A DNA stretch of 42,452 bases from Flavobacterium caeni (GTDB lineage Bacteria > Bacteroidota > Bacteroidia > Flavobacteriales > Flavobacteriaceae): assembly GCF_900101895.1 (NCBI RefSeq), contig NZ_FMVF01000008.1, positions 170,479 through 212,930 on the forward strand, read 5' to 3'. Of the stretch, positions 8,201-15,444 are shown in pieces (the first letter of the stretch is position 1; every line of letters begins with the position of its first letter). Both the position numbers and the translations under genes were made by a program. The notes beneath the pieces were generated by a model. That model was given only the letters and a program-made list of their open reading frames with translations, was not told the origin of the DNA and searched no databases.

Positions 8201-10361
8201 CGCCTGCAGCATAGCTTAGGTTCGCAGCATCGGCACGCAAGTCGATGACACCCGCAGCTTGGTTGTTCACGATGCCGTCGACAATGTACAAATCGCCAGA
8301 ATCCACCAACGAAAGCGTCCCGGCATTGTTGACGGTCGTCCCTCCGTTAATCGTCTTGTTTGCGCTCGTGATCAGATTGACGGCAAAATTCGATGTGAGT
8401 GCACCACCGCCAATGATGGAACCCGTCGCCCAATCGATGCCACCCGAACCTGTAAAGTCGAGAGTGGCCGCGGTAGGGACGGATGTGGTGGCGGTCCAAC
8501 GCAGGGTGCCGTCGATGGTCCCGTTTAGTGTGCCCGAGCAGGTGACCGTGCTTTGCCATTCGAAAATAGCGCCTGCGGACACATTATAGGTGCCGCCATT
8601 GAGTTGGATTGCGGGATTGGCCAAGACCAGACTGCCGCTTTCGACCGAAATCGTACCGGTGTTCACCAAATCGCACTCGATTGTTACGACGCCCGTGCTG
8701 GTGGTTCGTCTGATCGTACCTGAGTTGTTGAGTAAATAAGACGCCCCTGATGAATAGCTTAGGTTGGCGGCATCCGAGCGCAGGTCGATGGTGCCCGAAG
8801 CCAGGTTGTTCAAAATCCCGTTGATGATGTACAAGTCACCCGATGATTGTGTATAGATCAGCGCCGAATTGTTGAACGTGGTCCCGCCATTGAGCGTTTT
8901 GTTGCTCGCGGTGGTGAGGCGCATCGTAAATTGGTTGTTGAGCGTGCCGCCGCCGGTTACCGTTCCCGTAGACCAGTTGACGTTGCCCGTGCCCGTGAAG
9001 GCGAGGGTGGCGGTTTCGGACGGGGCGACGCTGATGGTGCTGTACCAGATCATCTCGCCCGTCATCGTCCCGGTTAATGTCCCCGAAAGTCCGACGGTGC
9101 TGCTGCAGGTCAAAAAGGCACCCGCATTTACATTGTAGATACCGTCTTGTAACGTAAGGCCCGGATTGTTCAGGTTGAGCGTACCGCTCTCGACCCAAAT
9201 CGTACCTTCGTTGTGGAATTCATTTTCGATGACCGCGGCCCCGGTAGAGGTCGAACGCTTGATTAGCCCGTAGTTGTTGAGTACGTGCGAGCCACCGGCG
9301 GAATAGCTTAGGTTTCCGGCATCGGTTTGCATGTCGATCACGCCCGACGGTTGGTTGTTGACCGTCCCGTCGACGACATACAAATCGCCGCTCGAGACAA
9401 TGTTAATCAGTCCTGTGTTGTTGAACGTCGTGGCCCCGTTGACGGTTTTGTTCGCAGCGGTCGCCAGATCGATGACGTGGTTGTTCGTGAGTGTACCGCC
9501 GCCGTTGAGGATGCCCGAATTCCAACTGATGCCCCCTGGGCCGGTAAATTCCCACTGCGCGGTTGCAGCCAGCGGAACGGTAACGGTTCCGGCCCAGTTG
9601 ATGACACCGTTTATGACACCCGAAAGCACACCCGTTGCGGTGACTGTCGAGTTCCAATTGAGTGCGCATCCGGCCGAAACGTTGTAGGTTCCGCCGTTGA
9701 GTTGGATGCCGGGATCGGTTAGCGTGAGCGTACCGCTTTCTACCGACAGCGTTCCGGTGTTGACCAAATCGGCGAGGATTTCGACATTGCCCGTAGACGT
9801 AGTTTTCCTGATGAGCCCAAAATTGTTCAACGCGTGCAATGGTCCCGCGGAATAACTGAGGTTGCCGCTATCGGCTTGCAGGTCGATCACGCCAGCGGTT
9901 TGGTTGTTGACCGTTCCGTTAATGATGTACAAATCGCCCGAGTCCGAAACATTCATCGTCCCGGTATTGTTGAGCGTGGTGTTGCCGTTGATGAATTTGT
10001 TGGCGCTCGTGAGCAGGTTAATCGTACCGGCGTTGTCGAGCGTGCCGCCGCCCGTGAGCGAACCCGAATTCCAGTTGATCGTGGTGCCGGCCTCAAAAAA
10101 AGAAGGCGTGTAGAATTCAAAAGTGCCCACGATGGTTACCGTGGCCGTTCCATATACCGCGATCGAATTGACGGCCGTATTGACGTTGACGTTGACAGTG
10201 CTTCCTGTGGGGATCACCACGTCGTGTGCGATGCCCGGAAGCCCAAGGCTCCAGTTGCCCGGGACGTTCCAATTCTGGCTGATGGCGCCCGTCCAAGTGT
10301 TGGTTTGTGCCGATACGGCCAAAGCCGAAAGCACAGCGCATAGAAATAAAAGTTTTTTCAT
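5298..10361 (-). CDS. Giant repetitive surface protein with T9SS sorting domain
   Basis: A 1687-residue exported protein. The signal peptide is about residues 1-18. Four beta-rich repeats of about 183 residues follow (roughly 90-790), each with NKT(I/V/L)NG, SGDLY and LSYSAG landmarks. Next come an autotransporter-like strand region (about 790-890), two Ig-like segments (about 900-1055) that each end in a TYYV(T/S)QT(I/L)DG-type strand, and about four MopE-like putative metal-binding repeats of 48 residues (DADGDGYD then GSDCDDAD, about 1085-1305). Three repeats of about 95 residues (about 1310-1595) and a T9SS sorting domain (PNPFTYDLTVDV to TVRIVKR) complete it. A role in adhesion or surface coating is inferred. 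An AraC-family membrane regulator lies upstream on the same strand. The 144-bp MopE units are nearly identical in DNA. Confidence 0.88.
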   Translation of the reverse strand: MKKLLFLCAVLSALAVSAQTNTWTGAISQNWNVPGNWSLGLPGIAHDVVIPTGSTVNVNVNTAVNSIAVYGTATVTIVGTFEFYTPSFFEAGTTINWNSGSLTGGGTLDNAGTINLLTSANKFINGNTTLNNTGTMNVSDSGDLYIINGTVNNQTAGVIDLQADSGNLSYSAGPLHALNNFGLIRKTTSTGNVEILADLVNTGTLSVESGTLTLTDPGIQLNGGTYNVSAGCALNWNSTVTATGVLSGVINGVINWAGTVTVPLAATAQWEFTGPGGISWNSGILNGGGTLTNNHVIDLATAANKTVNGATTFNNTGLINIVSSGDLYVVDGTVNNQPSGVIDMQTDAGNLSYSAGGSHVLNNYGLIKRSTSTGAAVIENEFHNEGTIWVESGTLNLNNPGLTLQDGIYNVNAGAFLTCSSTVGLSGTLTGTMTGEMIWYSTISVAPSETATLAFTGTGNVNWSTGTVTGGGTLNNQFTMRLTTASNKTLNGGTTFNNSALIYTQSSGDLYIINGILNNLASGTIDLRSDAANLSYSSGASYLLNNSGTIRRTTSTGVVTIECDLVNTGTISVESGSLVLANPAIQLNGGTYNVSAGAIFEWQSTVTCSGTLNGTIDGTLRWTATTSVPTAATLDFTGSGGIDWATGSIIGGGALTSNFAVNLITSANKTINGGTTVNNAGTLSLVDSGDLYIVDGIVNNQAAGVIDLRADAANLSYAAGASHLLNNFGLIKKTTQAGVTQILCELNNSGTIDAQIGTIDLTGTFPFTNNADGVLAGVGTIDLPPLANFTNNGTVSPGGAPGTLNLVGPFEMESGAQIAVDLNGLTPGTGHDVLAVTGNATLNGSVAVTLGFAPAVNDSFAVATTTGLITTCNMAANTSTIRNGLDYLFSVGCVNDNQLVLTVVAIEAVPPVASSQSFCAGATVGDLEADGQNILWYDAASGGTPLDAGTLLATATYYVTQTIDGFESVRVAVSVTISTTPAPTAPSPQVFNDSATVADLEATGTLIQWFADVNGTPLAANTVLATGTYYVSQTLDGCESPRIAIAVTVDTENFFFYVDADLDGFGTGDLVEVEEGPTPPPGYSTNNTDCNDADNTVWQSANLFLDADGDGYDAGSETVCYGASVPTGYAETTLGSDCDDADNTIFQSASLFIDADGDGYDNGGETVCYGATVPTGYAETTLGSDCDDADNTIFQSASLFIDADGDGYDNGGETVCYGATVPTGYAETTLGSDCDDADESIFQSASLFIDADGDGYDNGNETICYGATVPTGYAETSLGTDCDDTDANVNLGAAEIAGNGIDDNCNGATDEGGSVVTTLTPASCGATLANINSLVGIVSLPGATAYRVRVTNTATAAQQTLVRSVPNFRMNMFASYDYAATYSVDIEVQMNGVFVGYYGPSCTVSTPAILAPGGAAQVTPSQCGITLAGMNTLIATSSLAGVTGYRFRVTNLTDTSAPNQVQTIDRTLHWFSLPMLATYTYGTTYRIEVAMRTNGDYTAFGNPCTVTTPAVPTLVPCGGTIETANSFVTTTSLQHATQYRFELTNTGNAQVTTVESTLNRFTFNQVVGYVPGQTYQVRVAVLTSGVWSLLGGVCTITAPGALSAKAGALGSATKVWPNPFTYDLTVDVNAGSVKQVKVFDMLGRLIEEQQIQGDITSFTLGGQYPSGVYNLIVSGGGTVQTVRIVKR
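6512..7090 (-). repeat. Tandem 144-bp repeats encoding MopE-like units
   Basis: About four units of 144 bp inside the surface-protein gene; for example the same word recurs at 6781 and 6925. The two central units differ at only a few bases, whereas the flanking ones have drifted more. The DNA identity suggests recent duplication or gene conversion, with copy number likely to vary between strains. Confidence 0.85.
8200..10100 (-). repeat. Four diverged repeats of about 549 bp in the surface-protein gene
   Basis: The codons for the shared SGDLY motif fall near 8289, 8832, 9381 and 9930, spacing the units 543, 549 and 549 bp apart. The DNA is clearly diverged while the protein pattern is kept, so this is an older duplication than the 144-bp array. 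Confidence 0.8.
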
Positions 10362-10700
10362 TGTGATGTTAAATTGGGTTGTTATTGATTTTTTGTTTCA
10401 GTTGAAACCCAATCACGGCGTGCGGATGCACGGATGTAGGTGTGCGGTTGTTCTCATAAGCTTGTTGTTTAATGTTGGACATTTTTTTACCTGGATTTTG
10501 GGCAAAGCCATCCTGTTCCATCCTTTTTGCCAGGATGGGACTTGGGTAGTTTGGGTATCTTTTTTTGAAAATCGCGAGGACCGAAAATCAGATCGACAGA
10601 CGTTCAGTCGTTTCGCATAAGTACAGGAAGAGTCGGGGGAGAGTCGTATCCCGAAAGTAGTATCGCACACCCAAACCAGCGTTCGGATTATTGCGTTTTG
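10362..10700. other. Gene-free 339-bp spacer upstream of the surface-protein gene
   Basis: No open frame of note. It holds an inverted pair ATTGGGTT/AACCCAAT near 10376-10415 and a hairpin CCATCCT-TTTTGCC-AGGATGG near 10519-10539. A TACTTTCG sequence (minus strand, 10659-10652) is one base off the -7 consensus but lies about 290 bases from the start codon. The length suggests a long leader or regulatory region for the surface protein, but no site is firm. Confidence 0.5.
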
Positions 10701-11813
10701 TCAAGAATTTGAACCGATTTGCGTTTTGCGGTACTCCGATGGCGTCAACGAAGTCGCCTTTTTGAAGGCCGCGTTAAATGTGGTTTTGGAATTGAAACCC
10801 GCCTCAAGGCCGATGGCCACCAGTGTATAATTGGCGAATTGCGGGTCGTGCAAATACGCCTTGGCTTCGGCCACCCGCAACGCGTTGAGATAGTCGGGAA
10901 AACCGATGCCCAATTCGGCGTTGATGGTGCGCGAAAGATGGCTTTTGCTGATTTTGAGTTCTTCGGCTACTTTGTCGAGCGTCAGCATCGGGTCGAGGAA
11001 CCGTCTTTGGGCGACGAGCAAGTTTTCGAGCGCCGCGATGTGTTCGTTCTTGGTTTTCGAATCTGAATCTGCGTTGGGCTCGGTTAAGGGCTTGTTCTTT
11101 CTTTTTTCCTGTTCGACGCCAAATTTGTAGATGCCCACATGGCCCATCCAGTAAATCGCCATGGCCATCCCTATGTAAACCGCATACCAGTAGTTCAAGC
11201 CAAATTGGTAATCGGCCAGGGCCACCAACAGCCACACCAGGCTCAGTAAAAACAGCGCGACGATGACCCTTTTGAACCAACGCAAACGATCGGCCAGTTC
11301 CTTGTTGCTTTTTTCGGTTTCGCGGATACGGGTGAACAGATACACCACCACCGAAAAGTCGATCGCGATCGACGTATATTCGAGTACGGGTTCTGCCACA
11401 TCGGGCAAGGACCAAAGCGCGGTATTTTGCGGATCGAGTGCGTAGGCCGTCTTGTACACAATAGCGAGTACAAGCGCCGTCAAGAATGGCGTCAACAACC
11501 AAAATTCACGTTTGTCCAAAGGCCGGTCGGGTTCGATCAGCCGTAGGCCGTACCCCAAAAACAGGATGCCCGACAGCAATTGGAACGGGACAAACCAAAT
11601 GGTCCAGAATTCGGCTTCGCTGATAAAACCGGCATCTTCGAGATAGTATTGGAGGTTGTCGAACGAAAACGACAGGATGAAAGCCGCCAGCAGCCGTGTA
11701 GACAATACCCGGTACTTTTTGGCGCCGAGCACGACGATGCCAAAAATGATGCCTTGGATGATGCCGGCCAGCATTAGGCTGTTGTAAAAATTGAAATGGT
11801 ATACGACTCCCAT
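10701..11813 (-). CDS. AraC family regulator with N-terminal membrane domain
   Basis: A 370-residue protein with six or seven hydrophobic segments in residues about 1-215, a charged linker, and an AraC-type DNA-binding domain at about 265-365 (LTLDKVAEELKISKSHLSR, then GFNSKTTFNAAFKKATSLTP). Membrane-anchored AraC regulators of this form are common in Bacteroidota, and the signals they sense are mostly unknown. The ATG at 11813 is used because the upstream in-frame codon is a TTG. A perfect TATATTTG box (11824-11817) abuts this start, so either the mRNA is nearly leaderless or translation starts further in. It is downstream of a DUF4328 gene and upstream of the large surface protein, a possible target. 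Confidence 0.88.
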   Translation of the reverse strand: MGVVYHFNFYNSLMLAGIIQGIIFGIVVLGAKKYRVLSTRLLAAFILSFSFDNLQYYLEDAGFISEAEFWTIWFVPFQLLSGILFLGYGLRLIEPDRPLDKREFWLLTPFLTALVLAIVYKTAYALDPQNTALWSLPDVAEPVLEYTSIAIDFSVVVYLFTRIRETEKSNKELADRLRWFKRVIVALFLLSLVWLLVALADYQFGLNYWYAVYIGMAMAIYWMGHVGIYKFGVEQEKRKNKPLTEPNADSDSKTKNEHIAALENLLVAQRRFLDPMLTLDKVAEELKISKSHLSRTINAELGIGFPDYLNALRVAEAKAYLHDPQFANYTLVAIGLEAGFNSKTTFNAAFKKATSLTPSEYRKTQIGSNS

Positions 11814-11836
11814 ACCCAAATATAGGAAATATCGTA

Positions 11837-12562
11837 TTATGAAAAAGGCTCGGGAACGGTTTCTACGGTTTTTTCGCCAGTATTATCGGCTGTTTTTTGC
11901 ACGGCTGTCGTTTCTTGCGCAAACAACATCGATTCCATTTTGGCGTAATCGGCAACGACTTTGATCGCGAGCAACGCCAAAGGAACCATGAGCACACAAC
12001 CTATCGCACCCATGAGGGCGGCCGTGATGCTTTCGGGCAGACTTTCGGCCGATTTGGTCAAAGCCCACTCGACACGCCCGTACAGCATGCAAACAATCCA
12101 ACCGGCCCACCACCAGCCCACATAGGAAGCGGTGAAGTGCTCGGGGTATTCGCCTTTTTTGCTGCCCATGATCTCGAAGGTTTCGGTGTACAGCTCCTTC
12201 ATGATCTGGTACGGCATGTACAGGTTGACGAACGGGACGAACCAAGCGCCTGCCGCCCAGCCCTCGGTTTGTGACAACCCGCTTACCCGTTGGTGCAGGT
12301 TGTAGTAGGCGCGTCTGAACCAACTGATGAACGCGACAATCGTGGCGATGTAGGCGATCACCATGACGATGACCAGCAGTTGTTGGCGCGCGTCGTTGGC
12401 CTCTGCTGCCTCCATGGATACGGTCGCGCCGTCTTGCCATGACTGTAAGAGACGGTATTCAAAATAGCTCGAAATCGCCAAGAGCGCATAAAGCGCCAAT
12501 ACAATCCAAAGCAGGACGATCGTCAGTTGGGCGCGTTGCTGGTTGGGTTTGAGCGGTTTCAC
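11837..12562 (-). CDS. DUF4328 membrane protein
   Basis: A protein of 241 residues (256 if the TTG at 12607 is used) with four or five hydrophobic segments. The DUF4328 signature is present: SWFRRAYYNLH, then GWAAGAWFVPFVNLYMPYQIM and a VGWWWAGWI segment. The family function is not known. No ATG occurs near the N-terminus, so the GTG at 12562 (followed by KPLKPNQQRAQ) is the best guess. It sits between the TPR-membrane gene and the AraC gene, with 24-47 bp spacers, suggesting a three-gene unit. Confidence 0.8.
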   Translation of the reverse strand: MKPLKPNQQRAQLTIVLLWIVLALYALLAISSYFEYRLLQSWQDGATVSMEAAEANDARQQLLVIVMVIAYIATIVAFISWFRRAYYNLHQRVSGLSQTEGWAAGAWFVPFVNLYMPYQIMKELYTETFEIMGSKKGEYPEHFTASYVGWWWAGWIVCMLYGRVEWALTKSAESLPESITAALMGAIGCVLMVPLALLAIKVVADYAKMESMLFAQETTAVQKTADNTGEKTVETVPEPFS

Positions 12563-12608
12563 GTGTTGAGGTTTGCGCAAACATAGGGAAAAAACCACAA
12601 TAAGCAAT

Positions 12609-14045
12609 TTAAGTCATGGGTTCGGCTTCTTCCCGTTCCTTGTCGATAATTTTTTGCGCGATGCGCAACCGAGCGAGTTTGTTCTTTTCGATCAGTTTGT
12701 TTGTGGCCCAATGTTCTATTTTATGATGCAACGGTACCAGCAATGCCGCAATAGTGACCATGATCGCGAGCATACCGATGGGCGAATGGTGGGTGAGGTG
12801 TGCAATGTAAGGATGCAGCAACAGGTTGATGAATTCAAACACCAACAGCAACCCGACGATGCCCAAAACCTTGAGCCATTTTTGATTGACGATCACGCTG
12901 CGCGTCAGTAAAATGAGCCCAACCAGAAAGCAAACAATGACCAGGGATATTCCGGCATATTGGATCAACATCTTGGTTTGCTCGGCTTTTTTTTGCTCGG
13001 CTTCGGCGCGTTGTTTTTCGCGCAACCGTTCTTTGTACAGGATGCGTTGGTAATCTTTTTGAGTGCGGTTGTCGTAAAGGCTGTCGCGCAAAGCAGAAGC
13101 TTTGTCAAAGTAGCCTACCGCAAGGTCGTTCTCTTTGTATTTGGTGATTTCGGCGAGGTTTTGATAGGCCAAAAGCAGTATTTTGTCTTTTTCCCGATTG
13201 TTTTCGACGATTTTTTCATAGTAGGATCTAGCGCCCCGGATGTCGCCCGTTTGTTTGCAGATTTCGGCCAAACCTTTGTAGGCACGCGCCATGATTTGGT
13301 TGGGCACCTCGGAAGGTTCGTTCATTTGGGTCTGCGCCAATTCGACGGCTTTTTGATGGTAAGATTTTGCGATTTCGAGATTGTTGTTGCGCTGGTGTAC
13401 CGTGCCGATTCCGTAGTAGGCAAACGCCAATTCGCCTGGCCCGAGTTGATTGGTTTGCCCGATGCCGTAGCTTTTTTGATAATAGTACAACGCCGAATCG
13501 GTTTTGCCCAAATTGGCATAGATTTCCCCCAACCGGTTAAAGACATGCACCTCGTCAAAGAGCACTTGTTTGGGTTTGAGTTCGAGGAATTTTTTTTCGG
13601 CGCGACGCAAGTAGACGATGGCACTTTGATGGTCTTCGAGCTCTTCGGCAAACATCCCGACAATCAGCAACGCATAGGCGTGGTAGATCTTGAAGCCCTG
13701 TTGTTCGCTCAACTTCAAACATTCGACATAAAGTTCCAATGCTTTGGCATAATTGCCTTTTCGGTTGTTGTAGTTGGCTTGCGCCTCGATATAGTTTACG
13801 GTGTAGCGCAACACATATTTGTTGCTTTTCAATTTTTTGAGGACAGACTCGGCCCTCAAGAGGTAGTAGGCCGAACTATCAAGATCGGCAAGGCTGTAGT
13901 CCCATGAAAGATTGATCAGCGCGTTGAACCTCAAACTGTCGGTGGTTGCCTTTTTCAAATCGGCATGGTGCTTCTTGAGGTCTTTCAGTTGCGCGAAACC
14001 GTTCAGTGAAAACAAAAAAATAAAAAGAAAGTATTTGATTTTCAT
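12609..14045 (-). CDS. TPR protein with C-terminal membrane module
   Basis: A 478-residue protein with a signal peptide (MKIKYFLFIFLFSLNGFAQ). Several TPR helical pairs follow at residues about 40-320 (for example LGKTDSALYYYQKSYGIG and RNNNLEIAKSYHQKAVELA), then a coiled-coil-like charged stretch and three hydrophobic segments at about 365-450. The membrane module contains FEFINLLLHP, then THHSP, LVPLHHKIEHWAT and LIEKNK. The layout resembles the sensor half of TPR histidine kinases without the kinase. The same C-terminal module occurs in the broken TPR gene at 26024. Function is unknown. A TAAGTTTG -7 box lies at 14069-14062. Confidence 0.85.
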   Translation of the reverse strand: MKIKYFLFIFLFSLNGFAQLKDLKKHHADLKKATTDSLRFNALINLSWDYSLADLDSSAYYLLRAESVLKKLKSNKYVLRYTVNYIEAQANYNNRKGNYAKALELYVECLKLSEQQGFKIYHAYALLIVGMFAEELEDHQSAIVYLRRAEKKFLELKPKQVLFDEVHVFNRLGEIYANLGKTDSALYYYQKSYGIGQTNQLGPGELAFAYYGIGTVHQRNNNLEIAKSYHQKAVELAQTQMNEPSEVPNQIMARAYKGLAEICKQTGDIRGARSYYEKIVENNREKDKILLLAYQNLAEITKYKENDLAVGYFDKASALRDSLYDNRTQKDYQRILYKERLREKQRAEAEQKKAEQTKMLIQYAGISLVIVCFLVGLILLTRSVIVNQKWLKVLGIVGLLLVFEFINLLLHPYIAHLTHHSPIGMLAIMVTIAALLVPLHHKIEHWATNKLIEKNKLARLRIAQKIIDKEREEAEPMT

Positions 14046-14061
14046 GACTTTGGCGTTACAA

Positions 14062-14069
14062 CAAACTTA
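14062..14069 (-). promoter_or_regulatory. -7 box for the TPR-membrane gene
   Basis: TAAGTTTG on the minus strand matches TAnnTTTG exactly, 17 bases from the ATG at 14045. No convincing -33 element is visible. Confidence 0.45.
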
Positions 14070-14194
14070 AACAATTTATCGCCACGGCTCGCGCGCGATC
14101 ATAGAAATTGTGGTGGCTTGCGTCGGTATGCGCAAAAAATCATAAATCGACGCCAATTTTCAGATTTTCAAATTTTCACATCTTTAAATTCTAC

Positions 14195-14202
14195 TATCTT
14201 TG
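14195..14202 (+). promoter_or_regulatory. -7 box for tgt
   Basis: TATCTTTG, a perfect -7 match, 24 bases from the tgt ATG. The -33 region holds only a weak TTTTC-like sequence. Confidence 0.55.
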
Positions 14203-14225
14203 CCGTCCCGAAACCTGGGAATTTT

Positions 14226-15356
14226 ATGGAATTTGAACTGTTACACAAAGACCCGCAAACCCAAGCGCGCGCGGGCAAAATAACACTCGGCCACGGCGTC
14301 ATCGAGACACCTATTTTTATGCCCGTGGGTACGGTGGCATCGGTCAAGGGCGTGCACCAGCGCGAACTCAAGGACGACATCAACCCCGACATCATTCTCG
14401 GAAACACCTACCATTTGTATTTGCGTCCGCAGATGGACGTGCTCGAAAAGGCGGGCGGTTTACACAAATTCATGAACTGGGACCGCAACATTTTGACCGA
14501 TTCGGGCGGATACCAGGTGTATTCGCTGTCGGCCAATAGAAAAATCAAGGAAGAAGGCGTCAAGTTCAAGAGCCACATCGACGGGTCGTACCATGTTTTC
14601 ACACCCGAAAATGTAATGGAAATCCAGCGCACCATCGGCGCCGACATCATCATGGCCTTTGACGAATGTACGCCTTATCCGTGCGACTACCGTTATGCGC
14701 AACGTTCGATGCACATGACGCACCGTTGGCTCGACCGTTGCATCAAACACCTCGACAATTTGCCGTTCAAATACGGTTACGAACAAGCATTTTTCCCGAT
14801 CGTACAAGGATCGACATACAAAGACCTGCGTCAGCAATCGGCCGAATACATCGCCAATGCAAACCAGCCCGGAAACGCCATCGGCGGATTGTCTGTCGGC
14901 GAACCTGCCGAAGAAATGTACGCAATGACCGAAGTCGTGACGGCCATTTTGCCCGAAGACAAACCGCGTTACCTGATGGGCGTGGGGACACCGGCCAACA
15001 TTCTGGAGAACATCGCACTCGGCATCGACATGTTCGACTGCGTCATGCCAACCAGAAACGCCCGAAACGGCATGCTGTTTACGGCCAATGGCACGATCAA
15101 CATCAAGAACAAAAAATGGGAAGCCGATTTTTCGCCGCTCGACGAGATGGGCCACACGTTTGTAGATCGCGAATACACCAAAGCCTACCTGCGTCACCTT
15201 TTTGCCGCCAACGAATACTTGGGCAAGCAAATCGCTACCATCCACAACCTCGGTTTTTATATGTGGTTGGTTCGTGAAGCCAGAAAGCATATCTTAGCCG
15301 GAGATTTCCGCGAATGGAAGAACAAGATGGTGAAGCAAATGGACCAGCGACTATAG
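14226..15356 (+). CDS. tgt: tRNA-guanine transglycosylase
   Basis: A 376-residue enzyme that exchanges guanine-34 of Asp, Asn, His and Tyr tRNAs for a queuine precursor. Conserved motifs are TDSGGYQVYSL (Asp92), MAFDECTP, IGGLSVGEPAEEMY and GIDMFDCVMPTRNARNG, where Asp271 matches the catalytic nucleophile. The zinc site seen in E. coli and Zymomonas (three Cys in CxCxxC plus a His) is altered: residues 305-314 contain no Cys, although His340 in TIHNLGFY is kept. The ATG at 14226 (MEFELLHKDP) fits the family; the longer frame starts upstream of the promoter box. It is probably co-transcribed with the LptF/LptG gene, separated by an octamer-repeat palindrome fused to the tgt stop codon. Confidence 0.96.
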   Translation: MEFELLHKDPQTQARAGKITLGHGVIETPIFMPVGTVASVKGVHQRELKDDINPDIILGNTYHLYLRPQMDVLEKAGGLHKFMNWDRNILTDSGGYQVYSLSANRKIKEEGVKFKSHIDGSYHVFTPENVMEIQRTIGADIIMAFDECTPYPCDYRYAQRSMHMTHRWLDRCIKHLDNLPFKYGYEQAFFPIVQGSTYKDLRQQSAEYIANANQPGNAIGGLSVGEPAEEMYAMTEVVTAILPEDKPRYLMGVGTPANILENIALGIDMFDCVMPTRNARNGMLFTANGTINIKNKKWEADFSPLDEMGHTFVDREYTKAYLRHLFAANEYLGKQIATIHNLGFYMWLVREARKHILAGDFREWKNKMVKQMDQRL

Positions 15357-15444
15357 TCGTAAAGTCCGAAAGTCATAAAGTCATAAAGGCAGGACGCCGT
15401 TGACAGGAGACTTTAAGACTTTATGACCTTATGACTTTATGACC
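15355..15444 (+). repeat. Octamer-repeat palindrome E1 after tgt
   Basis: The left arm reads AGTCGTAA, AGTCCGAA, AGTCATAA, AGTCATAA. The right arm is the inverted form, with units such as GGTCATAA, AGTCATAA and AGTCTTAA, around a spacer of about 20 bases. The first unit overlaps the last bases of the tgt TAG stop, and the right arm supplies the ATGACC ahead of the next gene. Related copies lie at 37515 and 37815. Confidence 0.9.

Noticed and set aside
14460..15290. A 276-codon open frame antisense to tgt
   Set aside because: Shadow of a well-conserved gene; no start signal and no family features. The same reasoning applies to the frame at 19666-20883 antisense to dnaB and 24653-25576 antisense to the peptidase.
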